The translations under genes were made by a program, and so were the position numbers. From Plotosus lineatus (Eukaryota; Chordata; Actinopteri; Siluriformes; Plotosidae), in contig CM045745.1 in NCBI GenBank assembly GCA_024760905.1, positions 18,591,782 through 18,655,781 on the forward strand: 64,000 nt of DNA, read 5' to 3'. The notes under the pieces are model-generated. The model was not told the DNA's origin. It searched no databases and was given only the letters and a program-made list of their open reading frames with translations. Below, one piece after another: positions 1 to 11,472 of the stretch. How positions within the stretch are numbered: the stretch's first letter is position 1; every line of letters starts with the position of its first letter.

Positions 1-52
1 TATTGACGATAAAATATAAACATTATACAGCATATACTGTTGTAAAGCACAA

Positions 53-504
53 GTATTAAAGTCTTTTTCAATTATTATTCCAGTACAGTATCTAAGTTAA
101 TGTTTAGAATGCTTGTACATGAGATTTTATGTTCTGTAGCATGTTTAACAAATGATACCAAAAGGATAAACTTCATTACACTTCATGTCCTTTTACATTG
201 AACATGACGTCTCCAAGATGGCACTGCCTAGAGGCTGACATTGCAGAGTTCTCACATTCAAATTGTTTCTCTGTTCATTTTAATTTGTTTTCTTTGTTTG
301 TTCATGTTTTGCACTATGCTTGTCTATGACCGGTCGACCCTACTACAGCTATGAGATAGGAGTCTTCGGGCGTGTACAACTGAGAAAGCTCATCTCCTAT
401 CCTGAGCTAATATGCTTTGGTAGCTCAATGGTAGCCACACCCCGCACCACTAAACATTAACTTAGATACTGTCCTGGAATAATAATTAAAAAAGACTTTA
501 ATAC
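53..504. repeat. 52-bp inverted repeat pair enclosing 348 bp
   Basis: Positions 53-104 and 453-504 are reverse complements over 52 bases with about two mismatches. The arms contain the AATTATTATTCCAG block and TATCTAAGTTAATG. This looks like the terminal inverted repeats of a small DNA element, or a local inverted duplication. It encloses the left part of a dispersed repeat found again near 42.3 kb. No target-site duplication was recognised, so the element boundaries are uncertain. Confidence 0.6.
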
Positions 505-850
505 AATAGTTCAGATTATTATTTCTCTTCAGGCACTTCAGAGGAAACTGTCATTTCTTCAGGAGAAAGTCTTATTTCTTCAGAAGAGACATCCAACGTT
601 TTCTATCGCTTAGCCAGAGAAGATGCACAGCGCTTGAGTGGCATCATTCAGCTTAACTGGTAATTAAAACACACTAAAAAAAGAGGAAAACTTGTGCATG
701 AATGAGGAAAAAGGGGTGTTACATCATCTCAACGAATCAGCAGGAAAGAGGAGAGCCATTGGCTGAATTTGAGTGACGTGTCAGTTGCTTGGCAGTCGGT
801 GAATATTCAAACCGTGAGTGCAAAACCACAAATAGTCGAAGGCCTACTGT
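142..850 (-). repeat. Dispersed repeat, copy 1 (partner at 42282-43060)
   Basis: The segment 142-440 matches 42282-42590, and 725-850 matches 42945-43060, while the middles differ. The right end, read on the minus strand, begins ACAGTAGGCCTTCGACTATT, which resembles the ends of fish pogo/Tigger-type elements. The left end has no clear terminal repeat. The middle of this copy (about 505-720) is AT-rich with no coding match, whereas the other copy carries a LINE endonuclease fragment there. It is probably a non-autonomous DNA element, but the class is inferred only from one end. Confidence 0.5.
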
Positions 851-1111
851 AGTTCTATATTCATGTTGTTACTTGCTATATTCAATTTGTAACTTGTTGT
901 CCACTGGCGAATGAGGATGACCCTGCCAGTGACATTTTTTGTTTGTTTGTTTGTTTTTTAACTCTGCTGACACTGCTCCAACTTTCCATACTCTGGCTGA
1001 CTTGAAAATCTGCCAAACAACCAATCTCGATTATCGGTTGTAATTCTGCTCACACCTTCATCCCTTAGCAAGATATGAGCCTTGTATTGGCATTCAGCAT
1101 CCTGGATCAGT

Positions 1112-1142
<31 letters not shown>

Positions 1143-1991
1143 CCTAAAGAAATTTTTCAGAGGTCTGGGACACAGCTTACATTTCAAAGAGGAAACAGAC
1201 ATTGGACATATCTAAATATCTAAACCAGTTGATTGTATGATTTTTATTTCATTTTGCCATTATAGCGTAAATTTTAATTTGGGTTGACAGTCAGTTGTGT
1301 AAATGTTATGAGAACAGTAAGGAGGGTTGGATTTATTTATTTTTTACATTTTTTACATTTATTATTAATACATTTATTAAATGTGTAACATATTTACACT
1401 GTTAAAATACGCCCCCATTAGTCAAATATAACAATATTTGAAACAAGTTTACTTCCTTTAAAATGCATTACTTATGGAATATTATAAACATTTAAAAATA
1501 GTGGATGTGCTCAAGTGACAGAGTTCAGTGAATGTTGTAGCATGGTATAGTGACACATTCACACAGTCCATGGATGTTTTATTAAATGTTTTTAGCTTAT
1601 TGTGAAGGACATTTTACTTGAGTTCGAACTGACTTTTATCCACATGTACTATATTTATAAATGTAATGTCAGTGTAACAAAAATCTAACAGAAATTTCCA
1701 GGTTTTCTGTACATTTTGTAGAATGGTTTCTAGTTAATATTTAGTACTTTCGAGGTCTCACACTGTAAATCTGTTAATGTGCAAATTTGGTACACATGTG
1801 CCACTGCAAGGGAAAATCATGGATAAGTCACAACCCGTAGTTTTGTGTTGTGGACTCAAAGTGACGGAGGCTAAAAATATAAATTTTTAATTTGTTTCAT
1901 ATTCGGATTCTACAACTTTTTTTTTTCCTGGTAAATTACCATGTATTATTAATAAATGCAAAGTATAAAATATAAGTATTTTATTGGAATA
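851..1991. other. AT-rich stretch, no gene seen
   Basis: No coding region or recognisable mobile element was found. A poly-A run lies at 1116-1142 and short T-rich runs at 935-958 and 1335-1360. Confidence 0.6.
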
Positions 1992-3577
1992 CAAATCAGA
2001 TTCCAAAAAAAGTTGGGACACTGTACAAATTGTGAATAAAAACTGAATGCGATCATGTGGAAGTGCCAAATTTAAATATTTTATTCCAAATAGAACATAA
2101 ATGACAGGTCAAAGGTTTAAACTGAGAAAATGTATACTTTTTTAAGGAAAAATATGTTGATTTTAAATTTCATGGTGTCAACAAATCTCAAAAAAGTTGG
2201 GACAAAGCCATTTTCACCACTGTGAGGCATCCCCTCTTCTTACAACAGTCCGCAAACATATTTGGACCGAGGAGACAAGTTTCTCAAGTTTAGAAATAGG
2301 AATGCTGACCCATTCTTGTCTAATACAGGCCACGGACTGTTCAACTGTCTCGGGCCTTCTTTGTTGTAGCTTCCTCTTTATGATGCGCCAAATGTTCTCT
2401 ATAGGTGAAAGATCTGGACTGCAGGCTGACCATTTCAATACCCGGATCCTTTTCCGATACAGCCATGATGTTATAATTAATGCTGCATGTGGTCTGGCAT
2501 TATCATGTTGAAAAATGCAAGGTCTTCTCTGAAAGAGACGACATCTGGATTGGAGCATATGTTGTTCTAGAACCTGAATATACCGTTCTGCATTGACAGT
2601 GCCGTTCCAGATGTGCAAGCTGCCCATGCGACACGCACCCGTGCAACCCCATACGATCACAGATGCAGGCTTTTGAACTGAGCGCTGATAACAACTTGGG
2701 TTGTCCTTATCCTCTTTAGTCCGAATGACATGGCATCACAGTTTTCCATAAAGAACTTCCAATCGTGATTCGTCTGACCACAGAACAATTTTCCACTTTG
2801 CCACACTCCATTTTAAATGACCTCGGGCCCAAAGAAAATGCCTGCACTTCTGGGTCTTGTTTAGAAATGGCTTCTTCTTTGTACTGTAGAGTTTCAGCTG
2901 GCAGGGCAGATGGCACGGTAGATTGTGTTCACCGACAATGGTTTCCGGACGTACTGCTGAGCCCATTCTGTGATTTCCCTCACAATAGCATTCCTGTTAG
3001 TGGTGCAGTGCCATTTAAGGGCCCGAAGGTCATAGGCATCCTGTATGGTTTTTCGACCTTGAGCCTTATGCACCGAGATTGTGCCAGATTCTCTGAATCT
3101 TTGGATGATGTTATGCACTGTAGATGATTATAACTTCAAACTCTTTGCAATTTTTCACTGGGAAACACCTTTCTGATATTGCTCCACTATCTTTCTGCAC
3201 AACATTGGGAGATTTGGTGATTCGCTACCCATCTTCACCTCTGAGAGATACTGCCACTCTGAGAAGCTCTTTTTATACTCAGTCATGTCGCCAACGGACC
3301 TCATTAGTGGTAATTGGTCTTCCAGCTGTTTGTTAGAAGTGTAATTGACTTTTCCAGTCTCTTATTGCTACCTGTCCCAAAGTTTTTGAGGTTTGTTGAC
3401 ACCATGAAATTTAATATCAACATTTTTTTAAGTGCTACATTTTCTCAGTTTAAACTTTTGACCTGTTATCTATGTTCTGATCAGAATAGAATATTGATAT
3501 TGGGCACTTCCACATCATTTCATTCAGTTTTTATTCACAATTTGTGTAGTGTCCCAACTTTTTTGGAATCCAGTTTG
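1992..3577 (-). mobile_element. Tc1/mariner element with long IR/DR-type inverted repeats
   Basis: The two ends are inverted repeats containing GGATTCCAAAAAAGTTGGGACAC-like sequence (CAGATTCC on the left), each flanked by TA (1990-1991 and 3578-3579). A second, inner copy of the AAAAAGTTGGGACA motif lies at 2185-2205, with its complement near 3370-3390, giving the inverted-repeat/direct-repeat layout of fish Tc1 elements. At 1586 bp it matches the usual size. The transposase inside runs on the minus strand and is broken, so the copy is defective. Confidence 0.88.
2214..3232 (-). pseudogene. Broken Tc1-type transposase (DD34E)
   Basis: The minus strand starts with ATG at 3232 (MGSESPNLPMLCRKIVEQYQ), a typical Tc1 beginning, and stops at 2214, giving the expected length of about 340 codons. 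In-frame stops follow the KGVSQ and KSLKL segments near 3150, a frameshift lies between about 2894 and 2966, and another stop is at 2736. The catalytic triad is still readable: WSDES (Asp near 2773), FQHDNARPH (Asp near 2504) and SPIENIW (Glu near 2399), with 34 residues between the last two. The N-terminal part carries a paired-type helix-turn-helix. The protein would cut and join the element ends in the nucleus, but this copy cannot make it. Confidence 0.88.
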
Positions 3578-4300
3578 TATTCTCCATGGGGATTTCATGG
3601 AATTGGTTCCCCCCCCCCCCCCCATTCCTGAGCATGATTTCATTCCCTAACAGAGTCGTCAAAGGTGAAGAACACAAAGTTTGAGTTGTAAACAAGACTC
3701 TATAGCCCTACTTTTACACATTATTACACTACCTGTCCGTGTTTACACATAGAAATTCTGATTTAATTTGAAACCACTGTGCCCGGAGTGACTTATCCAC
3801 AACAAACATGATCAAAACCCATCACATCTTCGACTACTGGTCTGATCTTTAGTTTTACTTATTTTGGAAAGGATCATACTTCTACTGATGAAGTGTACAT
3901 TTTTTTTTTTTATGGCTCTGAGCTTTTTCCATGAAACATCGTGACTGTTGAAAGTGAAAGTGATGGACTGTAGGCATGCTTTCCATACGCCCAAAAATAA
4001 ATGCAGTATCAGGGCACACAGAGCCAATCTCAAAGTTGGTGTCGGAAATGGGGATTTCTCTGAAAGCAGATTTCATCTCTCCAGAACTCACTGAGCCAGT
4101 GACAAGATATTTTGAAGATGACAATCACAAATTGAAGATTTTAGCAGTGATGACGAAGAGGATCAACCTGTACCAGTGGAAAATGTTGCTGATCATAAAC
4201 ACATGGACCCTGCCGAGTGGCTGTGGCTGTGCATAAAATCACTGTCAGTGTGCGTGAACCTGTGTGTGTGCGCATGTGAGTACATGATTTCAAGGATGTG
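3578..4300. other. No clear gene; C-run and a weak coding-like stretch
   Basis: A C-run occupies 3609-3623. On the plus strand, 4110-4235 reads in one frame as an acidic stretch (SSDDEEDQPVPVENVADH), which resembles the acidic N-termini of some transposon proteins. It is too short to assign and is followed by a GT-rich tract. Nothing else was recognised. Confidence 0.35.
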
Positions 4301-4315
4301 CTTTTACTAGAAGAA

Positions 4316-4666
4316 TATCTTATTCTTTTTCTTTTGGCTTTTTCCCTTTTTCAGGGGTCGCCACAGCGAATCATATGATTCGCATGTTTGATTTGGCTTA
4401 GGTTTTTATGTCGGATGCTCGTCCTGACACAACCCTTTAGCAAGGGGCGGAAACATGCTGACGGCTATGCAGCTACTCTTGACAAAAGTCAGCAATGGTT
4501 CTTTTACATGAACCTCTCACCATAGACAGTGAGATACATGGCCGGCCTTTGATAACCCAGTTAGTTGCACTGGGGGGGGCACTAACAACCTTGTGGAGAG
4601 TGGGACACAAACCCCCAACCTGAGGATCAGCGACCCAGCGCGCTTTACTACCAGGCCACCACCGCC
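4316..4666 (-). mobile_element. tRNA-derived SINE with RTE-type tail, full length
   Basis: A perfect 15-bp target-site duplication, CTTTTACTAGAAGAA, lies at 4301-4315 and 4667-4681, which fixes the element at 351 bp. On the minus strand it begins with the tRNA-like head (GGGCGGTGGTGG, then an A box). The tail (left end here) contains the complement of GCTGTGGCGACCCCTGA, shared with the RTE LINE at 21-27 kb. Transcription by RNA polymerase III and mobilisation by the LINE are inferred from family knowledge. Confidence 0.9.
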
Positions 4667-4681
4667 CTTTTACTAGAAGAA

Positions 4682-5013
4682 AATAATGCTTTATATTTTC
4701 ATTAACCATAATTATAATATCTGTTTTGTGTGTTTTCTGCTGACGAGGCTGTAGGTTATATGATATATCCTCCAGTCTTTTTTAGAGCAGATCTCTATGG
4801 TGCTGAGGAGGAGGCAGCCTGCTTCAGTGCAAATGCAGCAAAAAAAAACCAAAAAACAAAAAAACAAAAATAAAAACAGATGCAATGTTGTCTCTTCCCT
4901 TTCCACGAACCAGCAAATTGAATGATTCGCAAGTATAACTGAGTATAACAAGGGACTGAGTGACTTTCCAATGTTTTCAGAGTCATTTTTAGTTATCTAT
5001 AACTATATATATG
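4682..5013. other. No gene seen
   Basis: A-rich runs lie at 4842-4878. No mobile element or coding region was recognised. Confidence 0.5.
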
Positions 5014-5290
5014 ACCCCCACCCCCACGCCCGATGCAGCTATTGGGTTATCAAAAGCCGGTGATGTCTATCACTGTCGAAACTGAGAAGCATGTCAAAGA
5101 ACCATTGCTGACTTTTGTAAAATGTAGGCTGCATAGCCGTCAGCGTTTTTCTACCCTGTAATAGCCTGGAGAGCTGTCCAGGGTGTACTCTGGCCCCGCC
5201 CAGTGTCAGCTGGGATGGGCATCAGCCTCCCCGCAATCCTAATTAGGATTAAGCAGTTAAAAAAAAATAAAATAAAAAAAGAATGAATGA
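5014..5290 (+). mobile_element. tRNA-derived SINE body with L2-type tail, 5' truncated
   Basis: Positions 5028-5150 match the body of the same SINE as at 4316-4666 (CAGCTA..TGGGTTATCAAA, then AAAGAACCATTGCTGAC). After TTTCTACCCTGTAATAGCCT the copy switches to an L2-type tail (AGCTGTCCAGGGTGTACTCT ... AATTAGGATTAAGCAGTT). It ends in A-rich sequence and GAATGAATGAATG. The tRNA head is missing. Confidence 0.8.
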
Positions 5291-6579
5291 ATGAAAAATC
5301 TAGCTGTTTCATTTTTTACAAAACTTTGACTGCAATAAATAAATTAATTAATAAATATTGCTGTGCAGTGATGCCCAAGGAACAGTGCACCACACTGATT
5401 TATATTAGGTGTGCTCATGAAAGGCCACGAAGTAATTAACTTAAACATAAATTAATTCTGTAGTATAACTTAGAACTTAGTTCCCCTCATAGTTGAATCT
5501 GAATATTTTATTTCTGCATGAATAGTCTTAGGGTCGATGGTAATATGCAAATTCACTGTTAATAAAGCAAAAGCTTTCTCTTTATGAGAACTGATTAAGC
5601 AAGGGTGGGCATTCGAATGCAAATTTACAGCAGTAGGTGGTGGCAGGACTTACTCTCCAGTTACAAATTAGAATGTGTTTCTGGTCCAATTACACTGAAC
5701 AAGTGTGTTATTATCCCGCTTTAAACATCACGCGTGTACAGTCTGCGTGTAAGAGGGACTTTGAGGAGTACTCAGAGGAAGGCTGCGGAGGCAGGCAAGG
5801 TGAGCGGGAGAGTGAGAGAGAGAGACTGAGAGGGAGTCAGAGAAAGAGAAAATAGTGAGAGAGCAGGCAGGTGAGTAACTGAAAAAAGGAGAAGTGTAAT
5901 TAGTATCACATTAAATATGGGGGTTAGACAGTAAACCGTAGCCCATCAACACGTAACAAAAGACTGTAGTCCTCACGAAGATGGATAGCGAGAAGATGCC
6001 CCTAGGATAGAAGGAATTAATCATGGTGAAGTAAAGAGAAAGATGCTGTTTTGGTATTAACTCAAACTTTAACATAGAAACAGAATCAGATAAAAGCCAA
6101 GCGAAGCAGTAACAGTAAGATATGAAAAAATGCAAGATTTATTTCTGTTATAATGATCAACGTCATTCAGTTTAAATCGTTTTCATTAAGGTTAATGTGT
6201 TAAATATAACAAAGACATTACATTGCTGTCATGTTTGATTATACAGTAACTTTTCCCACATGATGATGTTTACATTTCAATGTTCACTAAGTTTTACTGC
6301 TTTATTTACAGTATATGAGAGAGAAGAATATCCATGCATCCCACCGATACGCTCAGCGATGCCTCCGAGCCCTGTTATTAATCTCATGTCTGTGATTGGC
6401 CCATCTACACCTCCGACATGTCCATTCCTTATCTTCCATTCTACTTGCACGCTCAGGGGTTTTAACCATGTCCCTCACAGGCCACTCTGTTCATACACAT
6501 ATTTTTGTCATTCAATTACAGATGTTTCAGTGAAAAAATAGACATTTCACATCTTTTGAAAAGACTTAATGTCCATAAT
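5291..6579. other. No confirmed gene; GA-rich tract and a donor-like site
   Basis: No gene could be supported. A GCAGGCAAG/GTGAGC splice-donor-like sequence sits with its GT at 5800, following a short open stretch, but no acceptor or conserved protein was recognised. A GA-rich tract follows at 5808-5870. Confidence 0.35.
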
Positions 6580-6736
6580 TGTACCTAAAATACCTCTTGG
6601 AGGCAAACACGAAAGCAATGTTCTAGGTAAAAACATTTTGACTTACATTTGACTGCAGTACCCCAGCAACGAGAAGCAGTTCAGTTCAGAATGTGTTTTT
6701 TGAGACCATGTTCTATAGATAATTTAACAAATAATG

Positions 6737-6737
<1 letters not shown>
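6580..6737 (-). repeat. Dispersed repeat; empty-site partner of 56596-57117
   Basis: Read in reverse complement, this segment matches 56596-56630 plus 56995-57117 with roughly 85-90% identity by eye. The other copy is split by a SINE flanked by a 16-bp duplication, and here the target occurs once, uninterrupted, at 6699-6714. The homology runs into a (CT)n tract here and a (GA)n tract there, so both copies may share the simple repeat. Confidence 0.85.
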
Positions 6738-6794
<57 letters not shown>

Positions 6795-7163
6795 CCCCTC
6801 TTTCTCCCCTCTCTCCTCCCTTTCTTTCTCTCTGTCTCTCTTTCACTCTCTTGCCCCCTCTACCCCCTGCACCGTCTCCCCACACACCCCTCCCTTCCCT
6901 ATCCCCTGCCCCTCCTTCTCTCTCTCTCTCTCTCTGGCTCTCTCTCTCTCTCTGTCTCTCCCTCCCTCCTCCTATCCCCATGCCCCCATCTCTCCATTCC
7001 CTATCTCACAGCCCCCTCTCTCTCTCCCTCCCTCCTACCCCCCCATCTCCCCTCTCACCCCCCCCATCTCTGTGTATGTTCATGAAGTACACTGGCTAAT
7101 TAAAATACAGAAAAATGGAGCAGAGTCATTAGGGTTCAGAGATTTGTACCTCCAGCAACTCTA

Positions 7164-7207
<44 letters not shown>
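6738..7207. repeat. Long pyrimidine tract followed by (GT)n
   Basis: Positions 6738-6788 are a pure (CT)n run. From 6789 to about 7070 the plus strand is almost only C and T, with scattered CACA interruptions. A (GT)n run follows at 7166-7207. Open frames across it (Ser/Leu/Pro-rich) are repeat artefacts. Such mirror-like pyrimidine tracts can form triplex DNA. Confidence 0.95.
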
Positions 7208-7208
<1 letters not shown>

Positions 7209-7556
7209 ATGTGTTGTTTTTAGCCAGGGCAACAGAGTTCACGGCACTGGGGATAAAATACTGACAATTACACACTGGTCAGTTCATTCACATATCTCGC
7301 AGAAAGACTCACTATTACAGTTACTCATGAACTCCATCACCTACTGAACCATCAGTAATATCCACATTTGGGACTATTTTTCCTGCTTTTTCTGAGCCAC
7401 TCGAAGAGAAGATTATAAGGTAGTTACATACCCATCTGCATCAGTCATTGATGTAAGTTTGACTTCCATTTTAAGGTGAGCATGCAGTTCTTGGCATACG
7501 ACGTGTCACATGATTAATATTTGAGTTAGATTCATACGTTCACATTGGATTAATGT

Positions 7557-8311
<755 letters not shown>

Positions 8312-8710
8312 TTGAGAAAAAAAAACAGTTCAAACTCATCAATTTATGATATTTTTGAGGAGGTTTACTGTTTTCAGTTCTTTGAAGATGATGATGAAGA
8401 ATCTGAGGCATTAAAGCAAAGCGGAAGTATCAAGCCATTCCAGTTGAAGCTGGAATATGAAGGCAAAGCCAATGAGGATGGTGCTGGTAGTGATGGTAAT
8501 GGCCAGCCTCTAGAGAAAACATTCAACGAAGAATGGTATGATGACAACAATTATTTACCACAACAAGCTTATGAGTGGAATAAAGCAGTGTTTTATAACA
8601 CATCTTTGTTAACTAACAAACTCATTATGTTTGAAGTGAATGGTCTAAAACTTTCTATCCAACACAAAGGCAATGGGTTATTTCCAGAAAATAACTTACA
8701 AATAATTTAA
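8312..8710 (+). other. Unassigned acidic open reading frame, 132 codons
   Basis: An open frame starts at ATG 8312 and stops at 8710. It has an acidic patch (FEDDDEESEA), a KPFQLKLEYEG segment and a WYDDNNY segment, with no signal peptide or membrane segment. I do not recognise it. The acidic patch followed by KP(F/Y)Q vaguely resembles acidic domains in transposon-linked fish proteins. It lies just upstream of a Tc1 relic and may be part of an old mobile element. Chance is also possible at this length in AT-rich DNA. Confidence 0.25.
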
Positions 8711-8779
8711 TTTAATTTGTTTCTACTCTTATAATACATACAAGTTTAATATTAAGCAATATGTGGGTTGAAAAAAAAT

Positions 8780-9575
8780 ATTTGCTTGGGTATGTTTTCT
8801 TATTTTATTGCCTTACACCCTGTCATCTAAATGTAAGGTAATGAACACACAAAATATTCCAAAAAAGATGTAATTAAAAAAAAAAAAAAAGTGTGGGCAT
8901 ATATATTTCCCCCTTCTGGTACTACCAAAAGATCGCAGAATCAGTTAAATAAGGACCAGCTATGTATGATCTGAGTGTCATACGTTCTCAGTTTATATAC
9001 ACCTATTTTGAAGGGCTCCACAGAGTTTGAAACACGACTAATCAAAAGGCACCATCAAGCAAATTACCACCATGAAGACCAAGTTGCGAGGAGAGAGGGC
9101 AGTCCACCTAAACTGATGGAGCGAGGAAGGAGGACATTAATCAAAGATGACATAAAGAGAACAAAGGTAACCCTGAAGAAACAGAACGCTCCACAGAAGT
9201 TTCACGTGTAGCTGTCCATAAGACCACCTTACGCCATATACACTATAGAGTTGCACTGTACAGATGAGAGAAAAGGGGAAAAAATGTGTTTAGAATTTGT
9301 TGACACACACGAGGAAAGGCTTCCCAACCACAAGAACGGTAGTCTAGTCAGACGAGACTAAAATTGTGCTTTTTACATAATCAACGAAAAAGTTATGCCT
9401 TGTGCTAATACAACATTTTCCACCCTCAGCACAGGAAAGCATGGTGGTGCCAGCATTCCGTATGAAAGTTTTTCATCAAAAGACACTGGGAAATTGTTCA
9501 GAAATGAGGGAGTGATGGATAGTGCTACTGGAATTCTTGATGAAGATAAATTCATGTAAAATCTGGAGCTATTTC
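8780..9575 (+). mobile_element. Old Tc1-like relic, no readable transposase
   Basis: The sequence follows the layout of a common fish Tc1 family. It has a TTTTATTGCCTTACACC block near 8805 and CACCATCAAGCAAATTACCACCATGAAGACC at the transposase start (about 9047-9080). Further on are a CAGACGAGACTAAAATTG-type block near 9348, which corresponds to the first catalytic Asp, and GAAATGAGGGAGTGATGGAT near 9505. Large deletions and many indels leave no usable frame. The ends are not preserved, so the limits are approximate. Confidence 0.7.
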
Positions 9576-11165
9576 ATTTTGAGGAATGGCCAAGAATCCC
9601 AATGGCTTGATGTGCAAGAGATTTGTAAAAGGTTGCAATACAAAGTACAGACTTTTGGGGTTGGGAGATGAATTGTTATGCATGCTTAATTTTTCTGGGT
9701 TTTTTTGTGCTATCAGTCTAGCAGTACTACATGATCTGAGAGAACATAACGTAGTGCGGGGTGTAATAAATGCTTTGGGGTAGGATGGTGCATGTACATT
9801 TTTGGATTTGTTGGCAAGCATAAGTGTTTTAAATCGAATGCAAGCAATTACAGAAAGCCAGTGGAGAGATTGTAGCTGTGGTGTGGTGTGGGGAAAATTG
9901 TGAAGGTTGAAAACAAGCCATGCAGCTGCATTCTAGATCATATGCAGAGGTCGAATGGTGCTCAAAAGGTAGACCTGCCAGGAGGGAGTTGAAGGAATCT
10001 AGTCTTGAGATGACAAGGGATTGAACAAGTGTCTGAGTGGCCTTACTAGAAAGAAATGGATGAATCCCTCAGATGTTAAAGAGAAGAAGTTAACATGATT
10101 GAAAAAGATGAGTGAAATAAGAAGAGAAGGATAGGTGATTGTCCATGGCTACTTCAAGGCTTTATGTAGTGCCTGAAGAATAGATCACAGCGTTGTCCAA
10201 GGAGATTGTAAGATCTTGATGTGTGGATGAGTCAGCTGGGATGAACAGCAATTCAGTCTTGCTGGATTAAACTTCAGCTGGTGAGCTGTTATTCATGAAA
10301 AGATGCCACACATGCAGAGATCCTGGCAGAAACATCAGTGTCTGCGGGAGGACAAGAGAGAACAATTTGAATGTCACCTGCCTAGCAGTGATATGAGAAC
10401 CTATGTGAGGATATGACATCACCAAGGGACTTAGTATAAAGAGACAACAGAAGTGGACCAAGAACTGGTGAGCATCAGTGGAAAGTTGGCACGAAGAGGA
10501 TGAGGATCCCCTCCATGTATCCTCATATGAACGACCTTTCAGGTATGAAGCAAACTATTGCCATGCTACACCAATTCCTACAATTCCTAGACTCATGATG
10601 GTGGACAAGAGAGTCTTGTGGTTGACCATGTCAAATGCTGCTGAAAGATTAAGCAAGATGAGGACTGATGACATATTGGCTGTTACAGAGAAGCTACATG
10701 CAGCAAGATCAGCCAAGACTGTAGTCTCTGTGGAATGTGCTGCTTTGAAGCCAGATTGATTACGGTCAGAGAGGTTAGTCTGCAAAAGATAGAAAAACTT
10801 GTTGTGAATTGTGCATTCAAGAATTTTAGAAAGAAAGAAGAGATACCAGTCTGTACTTGCTGATGTCCGATGGATCCAGAGAGGGTTTCTTGAAGATGGC
10901 TCTAACCAAGGCTCTTTTAAACGCTGTTGGTTGACCAGATGATATGAGGTTATTGACGATAGTGGATGTAAATGGAATAAGGTCTTGTGAGATAGATAGG
11001 AGTATTGTGTAAGGAATTGGATTCAGTGAGCAGGTTTCAGGATTGCCTGATGAAATGACCTGTCGGATGTCTTCATTTGTGTGATTTGAAAACTGTGCAA
11101 AGGAAGGAGAAGTGGAATCTATGCTGTGCAGTTTAGGAGTTGGGGTGGGAGTCAATGTCTCACAG
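9560..11165 (-). pseudogene. L2-type LINE reverse transcriptase relic
   Basis: On the minus strand, pieces of an L2-clade reverse transcriptase appear in the right order. They are PEDIRQ..NPETCSLNPIP-like sequence (about 11100-11010), DPSDISKYR (about 10860), NQSGFKAAHSTET (about 10755), then SSVLILLNLSAAFDMVNHK (about 10665). Next come GPLLLSLYTKSLGD (about 10440) and the degraded catalytic box (about 10390, reading C-stop-AGDIQI in place of CYADDTQI). The C-terminal TPRT..SLRSCSTARL segment lies near 9740. Stops and frameshifts are frequent. The endonuclease half and the 3' tail are missing. L2 elements copy themselves by target-primed reverse transcription, and this copy is dead. Confidence 0.82.
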
Positions 11166-11354
11166 AGATATTAATATTTCCCTGTGTTTCATCTCTTTGA
11201 AATATCGCTACTGTTAATATTAAGAAAAGCACAGTTATTGTCTCTACAACAATTCTTATCTTGCCCACCCATGCTCATGAGATTTACGTACATATGTCAT
11301 TCCTGGAAAATGAAGATTTTATAGTACTGAAGGAGCTGTCTGTAGACACTCCCC

Positions 11355-11460
11355 ATGATCTCACTCATTTGCTGAACTGCTTTATCCTAAAAAGGTTGCA
11401 GGGAGACTGGTGCCTATCTATCTCATCCAACTCTGGGCGCAGGCCAGGTGCACCCTGAAT
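11355..11460 (-). mobile_element. L2-type 3' tail fragment
   Basis: The reverse complement contains the conserved L2/SINE tail order: GGTGCACCTGGCC, CAACTCTGGGCG (complement), and TTAGGATAAAGCAGTTCAGC at the end. It is a solo tail, left by either an L2 LINE or an L2-tailed SINE. Confidence 0.6.
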
Positions 11461-11472
11461 AGTCTACTAGAC

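Noticed and set aside
5637..5855. A first exon ending at the GT at 5800
   Set aside because: There is a good donor-like sequence, but no promoter, acceptor partner or recognisable peptide supports it.
7166..7207. A CRISPR-like array of short direct repeats among the microsatellites
   Set aside because: There are no constant repeats separated by unique spacers; these are pure simple repeats in a vertebrate genome.
6649..7347. A 232-codon Ser/Leu/Pro-rich frame
   Set aside because: It is read through a pyrimidine-rich simple repeat and has no conserved domain.
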